Part shown: positions 25,121 through 31,932 of the stretch, piece after piece
How positions within the stretch are numbered: position 1 is the stretch's first letter
Layout: every line of letters starts with the position of its first letter
Origin: Opitutia bacterium
GTDB taxonomy: Bacteria > Verrucomicrobiota > Verrucomicrobiae > Opitutales > UBA953
NCBI GenBank assembly: GCA_004558035.1
Contig: SFEJ01000010.1
Location: forward strand, 1-58,243
DNA length: 58,243 nucleotides
Direction: 5' to 3'
Position numbers and translations under genes: made by a program
Notes under the pieces: generated by a model
Databases searched by the model: none
What the model was told of the DNA's origin: nothing
Seen by the model: the letters and a program-made list of their open reading frames with translations, nothing else

Positions 25121-26506
25121 ATGGAGATTTTGCCGATCAGACCCTTCCGCGATTTTCGGAGCGCGCGCGTGACGCCGCCCGGCTCGAAGAGCATCACCAA
25201 CCGCACGCTCGCGCTCGCCGCGCTGCGCACGGGAACGACGCGGCTTTCCGGCGCGCTTTTCTCCGAAGACACGCGCACGATGATCGAATGCCTGCGGCGG
25301 CTCGGCTTCCGCGTCGAGGCGGACGAAGCGGCGCGGACGATCGAGATCGTCGGGCTCGGCGGGGAGATTCCCGAAGCGCGCGCGGAGCTCTTCGTCGCGA
25401 ACGCGGGCACGGCGGCGCGCTTTCTCACCGCGATTCTCGCGCTGAAGCGCGGCGGCGAATACCGCCTCGACGGGAGCGAGGCGATGCGGCGGCGGCCGAT
25501 GTCTGGGCTGCTCGACGCGCTGGCGCGGCTAGGCTGCGCATTCGAGTTCGGCGGCGAGCCCGGGCATTTTCCGTTCACGATGCGCACGGGCGGCGTTTCC
25601 GCGCGCGACGTCGTCGCGGACGCGAGCGCGTCGAGCCAGATTCTTTCCGCGCTGATGCAGATCGCGCCCGTCGCGGGAACGCGCAACGGCGCTGGCACGT
25701 TCGACGTGCATCTCAAGGGCGAGACGGTCTCGCGGCCGTTCGTCGAGATGACGGCGAAGATGATCGCGAGCTTCGGCGGCGCGGTCGAGGGTCGCGGGAA
25801 CACGTTCGTCTGCGGCGGCGGCTACGGCTCGGGCGACTTCGACTACGCGATCGAGCCGGACGCGACCGCCGCGTCCTATTTCCTGATTCTTCCCTTCGTG
25901 CACCGCGCGGGCGAAGTCCGTATCGACGGACTGGATACGGACGGGCTGCAGGGCGACGCCGCGTTCGCGACGGAGCTTTCGACGCCGCCGCGCGACCTGC
26001 TCGCCGCCGCGACGACCGCGGACGCCGCGGGAACGCCCGCCTGCGTCGTGCGCGCGGGAACGGCGACGCGCGGCTTCGACGTCGACTTCAACGCGATTTC
26101 GGACACGTTCCTGACGCTCGCCGCCGTCGCGCCGCTGCTCGACGCGGGAACGCCGCTCACGATACGCGGCGTCGCGCACACGCGCCGGCAGGAGACGGAC
26201 CGCGTCGCCGCGATGGCGACGGAGCTCTCGAAGATTCTCGGCGCGGAGAACGTCGCGCAGACGGAAGATTCGCTCACGCTGACGCCGATTCCGCGGGAAC
26301 GCCTGCGCGCGCGCGCGGACGCGGCGACGGGCGGGCGCTTCCGCGTCGCGACCTACCGCGACCACCGCGTCGCGATGAGCTTCGGCGTGCTGGGCACCTT
26401 CGACCTGCGCGGGGACGGCTCTCCGTGGATCGAAATCGAGGATCCCGACTGCTGCGGCAAGACGTTTCCGGACTTTTTCGACGTGCTCGAAAAAATCCGC
26501 TCTTGA
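25121..26506 (+). CDS. aroA: 3-phosphoshikimate 1-carboxyvinyltransferase (EPSP synthase)
   Basis: Sixth step of the shikimate pathway: shikimate-3-phosphate plus PEP to EPSP. 461 residues, start MEILPIRPF. Signatures: PGSKSITNRTLALAALRTGTT (residues about 20-40, substrate-binding Lys, Ser and Arg), NAGTAARFLTAIL (around 100, the LXNXGTAXRXLTA motif), SASSQILSALMQIAP (around 170), and RQETDRVAAMATELSK (around 350) with the conserved RxKE-like Arg-Glu. Near the end YRDHRVAMSFGVLG. Somewhat longer than the usual 430 residues because of inserts around 285-310. Monocistronic. The presence of an aroE remnant 6 kb away suggests the intact aroE is elsewhere. Confidence 0.96.
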   Translation: MEILPIRPFRDFRSARVTPPGSKSITNRTLALAALRTGTTRLSGALFSEDTRTMIECLRRLGFRVEADEAARTIEIVGLGGEIPEARAELFVANAGTAARFLTAILALKRGGEYRLDGSEAMRRRPMSGLLDALARLGCAFEFGGEPGHFPFTMRTGGVSARDVVADASASSQILSALMQIAPVAGTRNGAGTFDVHLKGETVSRPFVEMTAKMIASFGGAVEGRGNTFVCGGGYGSGDFDYAIEPDATAASYFLILPFVHRAGEVRIDGLDTDGLQGDAAFATELSTPPRDLLAAATTADAAGTPACVVRAGTATRGFDVDFNAISDTFLTLAAVAPLLDAGTPLTIRGVAHTRRQETDRVAAMATELSKILGAENVAQTEDSLTLTPIPRERLRARADAATGGRFRVATYRDHRVAMSFGVLGTFDLRGDGSPWIEIEDPDCCGKTFPDFFDVLEKIRS

Positions 26507-26823
26507 AACGTCGCGGAAAATTCCGCGGAGGCGCTTGCGGGAACGCCATTCCCGCCGATTCGCGAAATCTGCAAGCCGAGATTTTTCAAAACCTCCGTTT
26601 TCGCCGCAGAACCGGCATAGTTAAGCGCTTTTCCGCTGTTGCAATAAAGTTGCAGTTCGAGAAACGCTCCCGCAAGCGGAATTTTTTGCCCCAGACGCCC
26701 GCGAAGCCGCATAAATAAAGGCGCGAACGCATTTTTCGCCCTGTGTGAAAAAAGTGTGTTTTTTGCTGTCGTATTTTGGCGGTTTTGTCGTTTTTGTCTC
26801 AATTTCCACCCGTTCAAAAATTC
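26507..26823. other. Intergenic stretch between aroA and the left attachment site
   Basis: About 317 bases with no supported gene. It holds one copy of GCGGGAACG at about 26538, a short dyad (CGCGGAAAATTCCGCG, about 26514-26529) just after aroA that may act in termination, and AT-richer sequence near 26750-26820. This is chromosomal DNA flanking the integrated element. Confidence 0.4.
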
Positions 26824-26906
26824 CACGAAAAAGCCCGCAATCTCTTTGTTTATGCGGAATTGCGGGCTTTTTTGAAGTGGTGGTGAGAGAGATTCGAACC
26901 CCCGAA
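26824..26906. repeat. attL: direct repeat with partial tRNA-Tyr 3' end and terminator
   Basis: Near-identical to 35217-35301. It contains the terminator stem (AAAAAGCCCGCAA... TTGCGGGCTTTTTT) followed by the CCA end, acceptor strand and T-arm of tRNA-Tyr (26878-26906, minus orientation). Compared with the complete tRNA copy it lacks two bases in the T-arm stem and has one substitution in the hairpin loop. After CCCCCGAA the sequences diverge, marking the end of homology. The pair defines an element of about 8.4 kb. Confidence 0.9.
26828..26873. terminator. Bidirectional terminator in attL
   Basis: AAAAAGCCCGCAA (26828-26840) pairs with TTGCGGGCTTTTTT (26860-26873). It is a copy of the tRNA-Tyr terminator at 35221-35266. 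Confidence 0.75.
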
Positions 26907-26943
26907 AGCATATTTATTTAAGGGATTTTTAATTTTTGTTTGT

Positions 26944-26968
26944 AAAATGTTTGAAAAGTCTTGCAAGG
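26944..26968 (+). promoter_or_regulatory. Candidate integrase arm-type site, left
   Basis: AAAATGTTTGAAAAGTCTTG followed by CAAGG. A near-identical 25-mer in the same orientation lies at 35142-35166, and an inverted relative at 35018-35042. Its position between attL and the integrase start fits an arm site that could also control int transcription. Confidence 0.5.
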
Positions 26969-26995
26969 GCGACGTGCGGCGGGCATTGTCGCGGT

Positions 26996-28456
26996 ATGGC
27001 AGAAAAGCGCGTAAAAGTAGGATTAGAGTTTGAATCCGTGCCCGCCGTGAAAAGCGGGCGCGGCTGGCTCGGTTTGGAGAAAGGGAAATTCGCGACCGTA
27101 AGCTTTAACAAGACGCGAAAGAAACTGCTCTTGAGCGTAAAGACGGGCGAAAAATACGCGGACGGTCGGGCGAAATGCAGATTCGAGTTTTTCGCGGTAG
27201 AGGATTACGCGAAGGCGAACGCGGCGGCGCGGGAAGCGAACAGGATAGGCGAACAGGCGGGCGCAGGTTTCGGGACGCTCCGCAAAGAGGAAGAAGCCGC
27301 TCTGAAATTTTGGCGGGAATATGTCTTGAAAATGGAACTTGCGGGCACGCCCGCGCGGCGTCTCGATGAAATACTACGGGAAGCGGTGGAGCGGGAAGCG
27401 ACGAAAGACGAAACGCCGCCATTTCGCGAAGTGGTTTTCAAATTCATTGAAGCGAAAGACGCGGCGGGCGGGATTTCGCCCGCATACCGCGCCCGCCTCA
27501 AAAACCGCCTTGACCGCCTTGCAAAATTCTTTCGCGGGAAGTCTATCGGCGAAATCACGGAAAGCGCGCTGAAATCCGCAATTCTCAAAGTATCTTGCGG
27601 ACGCGACGGCGCGCCGCCCGCGCCGAAAACGCAAAAGCATTGGATAGAGGCGGCGAAAGAGCTTTTCAATTGGTTTTACTCGCGGGAAAACGCGACGCGC
27701 CGCCCCGCCGACAAGCTGAACAACCCTCTTGAGCTTGCAACCGCCCCGAAAATCGAAAAAACGCGCGAACCCGAAATTATTTCTCCCGCCGCCGCCCGCG
27801 CAATCCTTGCCGACTTGCTCGCGCACGATGTCGAGCTTTTGCCCGCCGTTGCCGTGCAAATGTTTTGCGGCGTCCGCAACGCCGAGGCTTTGCGCCTTAG
27901 ATGGAAAGACTTGAAAGACGGCGAATTTCATTTGTCTTGCGCAATCACGAAAACGAAAATCGCCCGCGCCGTTCCCGTTCCCGAAAATCTCCGCGCATGG
28001 ATTGACGCTTACGCCGCCGCGCGCGGAACCGCTCCCGCCCCGCAAGACTTGATTTTCCCGTTCAATGATACGCCGCCCGCCGCGCTCGCGGGCGCGAGCG
28101 AAACCGCCCGCGCCGCACGAATGAACGCGGATTATCACGCGCGTTCAATGACTTACTCCCGCGCGATTCTCGCCGCCGAAAAGCGCACGGGGATTCACAA
28201 ACCGCAAAACGCGTTTCGGCATACGGCGGTTTCCGCGCTCGCCGTTATGCACGGGCAAAACCTTGCCGCCGACTATTGCGGGCACTCTATCCGCACGCAG
28301 GGCGTGAATTATCGCGGTCTCATGAGCAAGCAGGAAGCGGCGGATTATTTCGGCATTGTGCCGCCGCAGGGAGACGGGAAGGCGATTGCGTTTTCCCGCG
28401 AGGCTGGCGCGCCAGCCGTTGGACGCGACGCGCAAGGCGAAGCCGCCGCGATTTGA
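26996..28456 (+). CDS. int: Tyrosine-family site-specific integrase of the tRNA-Tyr element
   Basis: Catalyses integration and excision of the element at the tRNA-Tyr 3' end. 486 residues from ATG 26996 (MAEKRVKVGLEFE). A TTG 20 codons upstream also keeps the frame open, but the arm-type repeat occupies that region. The middle (residues about 140-220: PPFREVVFKFIEAKDAAGGISPA... LKNRLDRLAKFF) is a core-binding SAM-like domain. The catalytic domain shows the box I arginine in FCGVRNAEALRLRWKDL (around residue 303), the H-x-x-R region degenerate as NAFRHTAVSALAV (around 405), GHS and the nucleophilic tyrosine in TQGVNYRGL (around 438). Placement next to attL is typical of satellites and genomic islands. 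Confidence 0.92.
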   Translation: MAEKRVKVGLEFESVPAVKSGRGWLGLEKGKFATVSFNKTRKKLLLSVKTGEKYADGRAKCRFEFFAVEDYAKANAAAREANRIGEQAGAGFGTLRKEEEAALKFWREYVLKMELAGTPARRLDEILREAVEREATKDETPPFREVVFKFIEAKDAAGGISPAYRARLKNRLDRLAKFFRGKSIGEITESALKSAILKVSCGRDGAPPAPKTQKHWIEAAKELFNWFYSRENATRRPADKLNNPLELATAPKIEKTREPEIISPAAARAILADLLAHDVELLPAVAVQMFCGVRNAEALRLRWKDLKDGEFHLSCAITKTKIARAVPVPENLRAWIDAYAAARGTAPAPQDLIFPFNDTPPAALAGASETARAARMNADYHARSMTYSRAILAAEKRTGIHKPQNAFRHTAVSALAVMHGQNLAADYCGHSIRTQGVNYRGLMSKQEAADYFGIVPPQGDGKAIAFSREAGAPAVGRDAQGEAAAI

Positions 28457-28937
28457 AGCGACGCCCGCCCCGCCCGCTCCCGCCCCGAACGCTCCCGCCC
28501 GCCCGCGAAAGGCGAGCGGGATTTTTGCGCCGCGCGCTCGCGCGGGAACGCCCGCGCAATCCGCAAACGGGAACGCCAGCGGCTGGACGCGACGCGCGGG
28601 AACGCGCCGCCACCCGCCTGTTCCCTTTGCTGAAAGCTCCGCCAGCCGCCGCTTCCACGCCGTAAGCGCGGGAACGCCCGCGCAATCCGCAAACGGGAAC
28701 GCCCGCCGCGTTTATCTGCCCGCCGCTTCCCCGCGCCCCTTGCCCTTGCTTGCGGCGCAACCTACACGCCCCCGCCGCCGCGCTTCACGGGCACGGGAAG
28801 CCCAACACGGGCGGGGGGGTATAGGTTCTTTCCGCGAGGCGAGAGCGGACGGGACAGGAAGGCAAACAATCTATTCAGACTAAAAAGAAATTTCTCGAAA
28901 ACCCAATTCAAATTTTTCTTTTCCGTTTTTCTCCATA
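28457..28937. other. Gene-free, repeat-rich stretch after int
   Basis: No credible gene. The sequence is extremely GC-rich and carries several copies of GCGGGAACG. An exact 37-base direct repeat occurs at 28541-28577 and 28667-28703. Another segment (28594-28646) recurs almost exactly at 34872-34924 near the right end. A run of seven G lies at about 28807-28813. Confidence 0.6.
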
Positions 28938-29222
28938 TTTACCTACAAACCTACAAAAAAGGGAAAAGAAGTAGATAAATAAAGGGATTGCGGCTTGTAG
29001 GTTGCCGCGTAGGTTGAAAATTTTACCTACACAACCTACACACACGACCGCCCCCGCGAGGACACACTTTCGCCCCGCGACGCGGGAACGCCCGCCCCTT
29101 TGCCGAAACCTTGAAATCCCCTTAAATGCAGGGATTGCGGGCGGGAGCGTCGCGGAAACGGCGCGCGGCTGGACGCACGGGAACGCGCCCCCGTGCGCGC
29201 GGCGTGTAGGTTTGTAAGTAAA
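28938..29222. repeat. Iteron-like array A (TGTAGGTT octamers in an inverted-repeat frame)
   Basis: An 18-bp sequence, TTTACCTACAAACCTACA (28938-28955), faces its near-complement TGTAGGTTTGTAAGTAAA (29205-29222). Inside are further TGTAGGTT or complement octamers at about 28996 (followed by GCCG), 29009, 29025 and 29033. About seven cores in total lie in both orientations, with an AT-rich piece at 28956-28985. The same plan recurs as array B at 34562-34780. Candidate origin or binding region for the element's primase-helicase. Confidence 0.7.
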
Positions 29223-29370
29223 TTTCGGCGAACAGCGGAAAACCTGTTCCCGCGCCGAGATTTTCAGCAACGGGAACGCCGCAGGAAACGAGGCAACGGA
29301 GAGGACGAAAGCCCGCCGCCGTGCGTCGCGTTGCGCGCGCGGGCGAGCGTGAAAAACAATAAAAAATAGG

Positions 29371-29399
29371 TTGACAAGCGCGCCAAGAAATCAGACAAT
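29371..29399 (+). promoter_or_regulatory. Candidate sigma-70 type promoter of a small membrane peptide
   Basis: TTGACA (29371-29376), 17-base spacer, GACAAT (29394-29399). Transcription would start near 29406, about 25 bases upstream of the ATG at 29431. Confidence 0.55.
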
Positions 29400-29430
29400 T
29401 CGCGCATGTTCTTTTGAATTTCGCGCGGGA

Positions 29431-29562
29431 ATGCCTGTTCGCTTTCTTATGCGAACCAAGCATAGCAACAAAAAAGAAAAGGCGCAAATCGCCGCCGCAT
29501 TGTTAAGCATAATCGCAAGTCTGCTTACGATTATAAAAATTCTCTGCAAATGGCTTTTGTAG
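29431..29562 (+). CDS. Small single-membrane-span peptide, type I toxin-like
   Basis: 43 residues: a short basic N-terminus (MPVRFLMRTKHSNKKEK) followed by a hydrophobic helix (AQIAAALLSIIASLLTIIKI) and LCKWLL at the end. Size and layout, with a charged head and one helix of about 20 residues, resemble type I toxins and other small membrane peptides of mobile elements, but I recognise no family. It has its own apparent promoter (29371-29399) and terminator (29573-29602). The stretch CTTATGCGAACCAAGCA in its 5' coding part is repeated at about 29671. The region is AT-richer than its surroundings. No antisense RNA could be identified, so toxin function is speculation. Confidence 0.5.
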   Translation: MPVRFLMRTKHSNKKEKAQIAAALLSIIASLLTIIKILCKWLL

Positions 29563-29572
29563 CCCGCTCTTT

Positions 29573-29602
29573 CCGCTCTCCGCCTTTGGCGGGAGCGGTT
29601 TT
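29573..29602 (+). terminator. Terminator after the small membrane peptide
   Basis: CCGCTCTCCGCC and GGCGGGAGCGG form a strong stem with a TTT loop, followed by TTTT. It closes the transcription unit that starts at 29371. Confidence 0.65.
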
Positions 29603-29612
29603 CCCGCGTGTT

Positions 29613-29637
29613 CCCGCCGCAAAAGAAAAGCGGCGGG
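29613..29637. repeat. Hairpin with AAAAGAAAA loop (three versions in the element)
   Basis: CCCGCCGC-AAAAGAAAA-GCGGCGGG. Related hairpins or half-sites occur at about 30250-30275 and 30310-30332 with the same A-rich loop. They are part of a family of degenerate repeats in the gene-poor left half of the element; role unknown. Confidence 0.5.
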
Positions 29638-29757
29638 AGCGTTGCCGCCCCCGCCGCGCCGCTTAGGCTTCTTATGCGAACCAAGCAAAGAAAGCCGCAA
29701 GCGGTTTTTTGAACGCATGCAATCGAAACCGAACCGCCCCGAAAAAACAAGCCGAAA

Positions 29758-30093
29758 ATGGAAGCAGGAAAAAAAATTGAAGCATGGAAGCACGCGCCGA
29801 AATCCGCCTCGACGCGCGCGAAAATTTCCGCGTCTATGCGCGGAAAGAAAAACAGGCGCGGCGTTCGCAAACCCGCGAGCGCGCGCGGCGTTTCTGTATG
29901 CATCGCGTTTCCGCGCCCTGTTTTCGACGCGCTAAAATCGCGCCTTGCGCGCACGGGCGAAATGCGTTCCCGTTTCGTCGCGAACGCCGTTTCCGTTGCT
30001 CTCGGTTTGCCGCCCGTTCCTACTAAGCGGAAAACTCCCGTAAGCAAGAACCGCGTTTCCGCGATTATGCCCGCCCCTTTGCCGAAACCTTGA
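29758..30093 (+). CDS. Ribbon-helix-helix DNA-binding protein (probable)
   Basis: 111 residues from ATG 29758 (MEAGKKIEAWKHAPK). A lysine/arginine-rich N-terminus (RAKISASMRGKKNRRG) precedes a ribbon-helix-helix-like core at residues about 46-85: VSVCIAFPRPVFDALKSRL, then RTGEMRSRFVANAVSVALGL. This matches the strand-helix-helix consensus of CopG/Arc-type regulators (hydrophobic-x-hydrophobic strand, PxxxxxxLK, then a second helix ending LG). Probably a repressor or copy-control protein of the element. The N-terminal third could instead be non-coding, with a later start. Confidence 0.55.
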   Translation: MEAGKKIEAWKHAPKSASTRAKISASMRGKKNRRGVRKPASARGVSVCIAFPRPVFDALKSRLARTGEMRSRFVANAVSVALGLPPVPTKRKTPVSKNRVSAIMPAPLPKP

Positions 30094-30360
30094 AATCCGC
30101 CTAATCGAGGATTGCGGGCGGACGCGCCGCGCGGACGAAAGGAACGGGAAAGGAAAAACGCAAAGGACGCGCCGCGACGGAAAGGACGAAAGCCCGCCGC
30201 GAAGCGCACGCACCGCGCGAGCGGACGCGACACGGGAACGCCCGCGCGTTCCCGCAGAAAAGAAAAGCGGTGGGAGCGTTCCCGCCGCCCGCGACAGGAC
30301 GCCCCCGCACGGCGCAAAAGAAAAGCGGCGGGAAGCTCGCCGCCGCCCGCCGCCGTAATC

Positions 30361-30756
30361 TCACTTGCCAGCCGCGCCGCCGCCGCGTTTTCGGCGCGTT
30401 TTCGTCGCGGGAACGTCCGCCTCCTCCCCCGTTGAAATCACTTTCGCCGCGCCGCCGTAGGGCGCGAGCGTCTTTTCCGCCGCGCGGATTTTCGCGAGCG
30501 CGTCACGCGCCGCCGCCGCCTCCCATTCCGCCCGCTCGCGCGCGAGCTCCGCGCGCCGCCGTTCTAAATCCGTTCGCCGCCCCTGTCCTACGCGGACGGC
30601 GAGCGCGGACGCGTCCAACTGCTCGCCGAAATCGCGCGCGAGCTTTTCCGCGACCGCCAGCCGCGAAAATGCCGAAAACTCCTTTTTAGGAATATTTTTT
30701 TCGAGCGCGGCGAGCAAGGCGGCGGGAACGCGGAAATTGAGTAAAAAACTTTTCAT
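30361..30756 (-). CDS. Small RHH-like protein with basic coiled C-terminus
   Basis: 131 residues. The N-terminus MKSFLLNFRVPAALLAALEK followed by NIPKKEFSAFSRLAVAEKLA looks like a ribbon-helix-helix domain (beta strand, then two helices). The middle is a charged helical stretch (RRTDLERRRAELARERAEWE) and the tail is basic (TKTRRKRGGGAAGK). It is transcribed divergently from the gene at 30837. The space between them contains inverted copies of TTGCTTTCATAT, a likely operator. Plausible autoregulator. Alternative reading frames over the same DNA are low-complexity. Confidence 0.55.
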   Translation of the reverse strand: MKSFLLNFRVPAALLAALEKNIPKKEFSAFSRLAVAEKLARDFGEQLDASALAVRVGQGRRTDLERRRAELARERAEWEAAAARDALAKIRAAEKTLAPYGGAAKVISTGEEADVPATKTRRKRGGGAAGK

Positions 30757-30839
30757 GCCGCAAGAATAAAGGATTGGAGCTTGCTTTCAAATGTTTTTCT
30801 TGACTTATGAAAGCAATGAAAATACCTTGCTTTCATATG
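30757..30839. promoter_or_regulatory. Divergent control region with repeated TTGCTTTCAWAT operator-like sites
   Basis: Three copies: TTGCTTTCAAAT (30781-30792), its inverted form TTATGAAAGCAA (30805-30816) and TTGCTTTCATAT (30827-30838). The last two form an inverted repeat with a 10-base spacer. Leftward promoter candidate: TTGAAA, 16 bases, TATTCT, only a few bases before the ATG at 30756, so the transcript may be nearly leaderless. Rightward: TTGACT at 30800-30805, with a weak -10 near 30821. The arrangement suggests repression by one of the neighbouring ribbon-helix-helix proteins. Confidence 0.55.
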
Positions 30840-31226
30840 TTGACAAGAAACGACTATCACGCGCCGAAAGGCGCAACGAAACGCCGCGCGCGCTCGTCTG
30901 CGAATTTCGCGGAAAACATTATCACGTTTCCGCACAAGCTATTTCCAAAGGAATGGTTAAAGCTTGTTAACTCGATTTGGCGACCGCGCGTCAGCTACGA
31001 AACGCTGTGGATTGTTTCCGCTATGCTGGCTACTGAAATGATAACGCGAAGCGAAGATTATTCTTGCGAAGATGATTTTTATTACACGCTTGCGGATTTG
31101 GCGGACTGCAAACCCTCAATTGCAAACGACTTAGCAAACAATTTTTTCCGCAATCGCGAGCGCAGGAACGCCACGGGCGAAAACAGGCATCAACAGGGGG
31201 ACACGGGCGGGAACGCGAAATTATGA
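30837..31226 (+). CDS. Element protein of unknown function
   Basis: 129 residues from ATG 30837. An in-frame ATG at 30807 lies inside the operator-like inverted repeat, so I prefer the later start. A basic N-terminus (KGATKRRARS) is followed by a mixed helical region, FPHKLFPKEWLKLVNSIWR, then RVSYETLWIVSAMLATEMIT. An acidic patch (RSEDYSCEDDFYYTLADLAD) and a repeat-rich tail carrying the recurring motif follow. The end resembles the winged-helix start seen in phage replication initiators (LADLADCKPSIANDLANNFF), but that is only a hint. It lies 24 bases before the AlpA-like gene. Confidence 0.5.
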   Translation: MLTRNDYHAPKGATKRRARSSANFAENIITFPHKLFPKEWLKLVNSIWRPRVSYETLWIVSAMLATEMITRSEDYSCEDDFYYTLADLADCKPSIANDLANNFFRNRERRNATGENRHQQGDTGGNAKL

Positions 31227-31250
31227 TTCACTTGATAGACTTCGGGCACG

Positions 31251-31454
31251 ATGAAAACAAAAATCCAAGAAAACTATGTCACACGCCGCGAAATCTGCGA
31301 AGCATTCAGAATTTCAGAGCGTCAAATTGCCCGCTGGCTGAAAGAAGGTTGCCCGTGCGTCAGAATCGGCGCGGGCGGAAAGGGAGACCCGCGCTTCCGC
31401 GTCGCGCAAGTGGAAGCATGGCTGACGGCGCGCATGAACGCCGCGCAACGATAA
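31251..31454 (+). CDS. AlpA/excisionase-like helix-turn-helix protein
   Basis: 67 residues: MKTKIQENYVTRREICEAFR, ISERQIARWLKEGCPCVRIG, then DPRFRVAQVEAWL. This is the MerR-like winged-helix fold (PF12728/AlpA type), in which YVTRREICEAFRISERQIARWLKEG is the helix-turn-helix. The RFRVAQVEAWL end is the wing and last helix. In satellites and integrative islands such proteins act as excisionase or as activator of int and replication genes. It sits between the regulatory region and the primase gene, the position expected for AlpA in phage-inducible islands. Confidence 0.8.
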   Translation: MKTKIQENYVTRREICEAFRISERQIARWLKEGCPCVRIGAGGKGDPRFRVAQVEAWLTARMNAAQR

Positions 31455-31502
31455 TTCTGCGCTTCCCGCGCCCGCTCATTTTAACCTAAACAAATTAAGA
31501 AC

Positions 31503-31745
31503 ATGAAGGAATTAGAAGTGTTTATCGCGCTTTATGAGCGGGCGCGGAACGAAATCATGACTGCTCAAAACGACAAGGAACTTGCCGCCGCGCAGGCGAA
31601 AGTGGAAGCCTTAAAGGCGCATTTTGCCGCCGAATTTATGCCTCGCCGCCCCGCGACGCGGGAACGCTCCCGCAGCAAACGCCCGAACAAAGAATATGTT
31701 TGGACAATTCCCGCAACCCTTCCCGTGCAATCGCAACTCTTTTGA
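31503..31745 (+). CDS. Small element protein of unknown function
   Basis: 80 residues: an acidic/helical first half (MKELEVFIALYERARNEIMT, AQNDKELAAAQAKVEALKAH) suggests a short coiled coil. A basic Arg/Ser/Lys tail (RERSRSKRPNKEYVW) follows. The frame lies in a co-directional series with small gaps (48 bases after the AlpA-like gene, 7 before the next start). I recognise no family. DNA-binding or scaffold role is possible from the basic tail only. Confidence 0.5.
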   Translation: MKELEVFIALYERARNEIMTAQNDKELAAAQAKVEALKAHFAAEFMPRRPATRERSRSKRPNKEYVWTIPATLPVQSQLF

Positions 31746-31752
31746 ATGAACT

Positions 31753-31932
31753 ATGAAAACACAATCAATTGACTACCTACTAACGCCGCGCGCCCGCGAA
31801 ACGGGAGCGCACCGAACGCCGTTTGCGCCGCTCGCGGCGCGGACGCTCAAAGCCGCCGCTCGTTTGAGCATTGAACCGCGCGCCGCCACCGTGCGCGTGA
31901 TTAAACGCAAGGGGAAATTCTGCAATGTCTAA
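31753..31932 (+). CDS. 59-residue protein overlapping the primase start
   Basis: MKTQSIDYLLTPRARETGAH and on to VRVIKRKGKFCNV. Basic, no recognised domain. It begins 7 bases after the preceding stop, and its last codons overlap the primase ATG (31925), ending TAA at 31930-31932. The tight spacing argues for translational coupling. The pattern RAATVRVIKRKGKFCNV near the end could be a beta-strand pair. Confidence 0.5.
   Translation: MKTQSIDYLLTPRARETGAHRTPFAPLAARTLKAAARLSIEPRAATVRVIKRKGKFCNV

Noticed and set aside
26878..26906. A second tRNA gene at the left end of the element
   Set aside because: Only the T-arm and acceptor end are present, with a two-base deletion; anticodon and D-arm are missing, so it is an attachment-site remnant.
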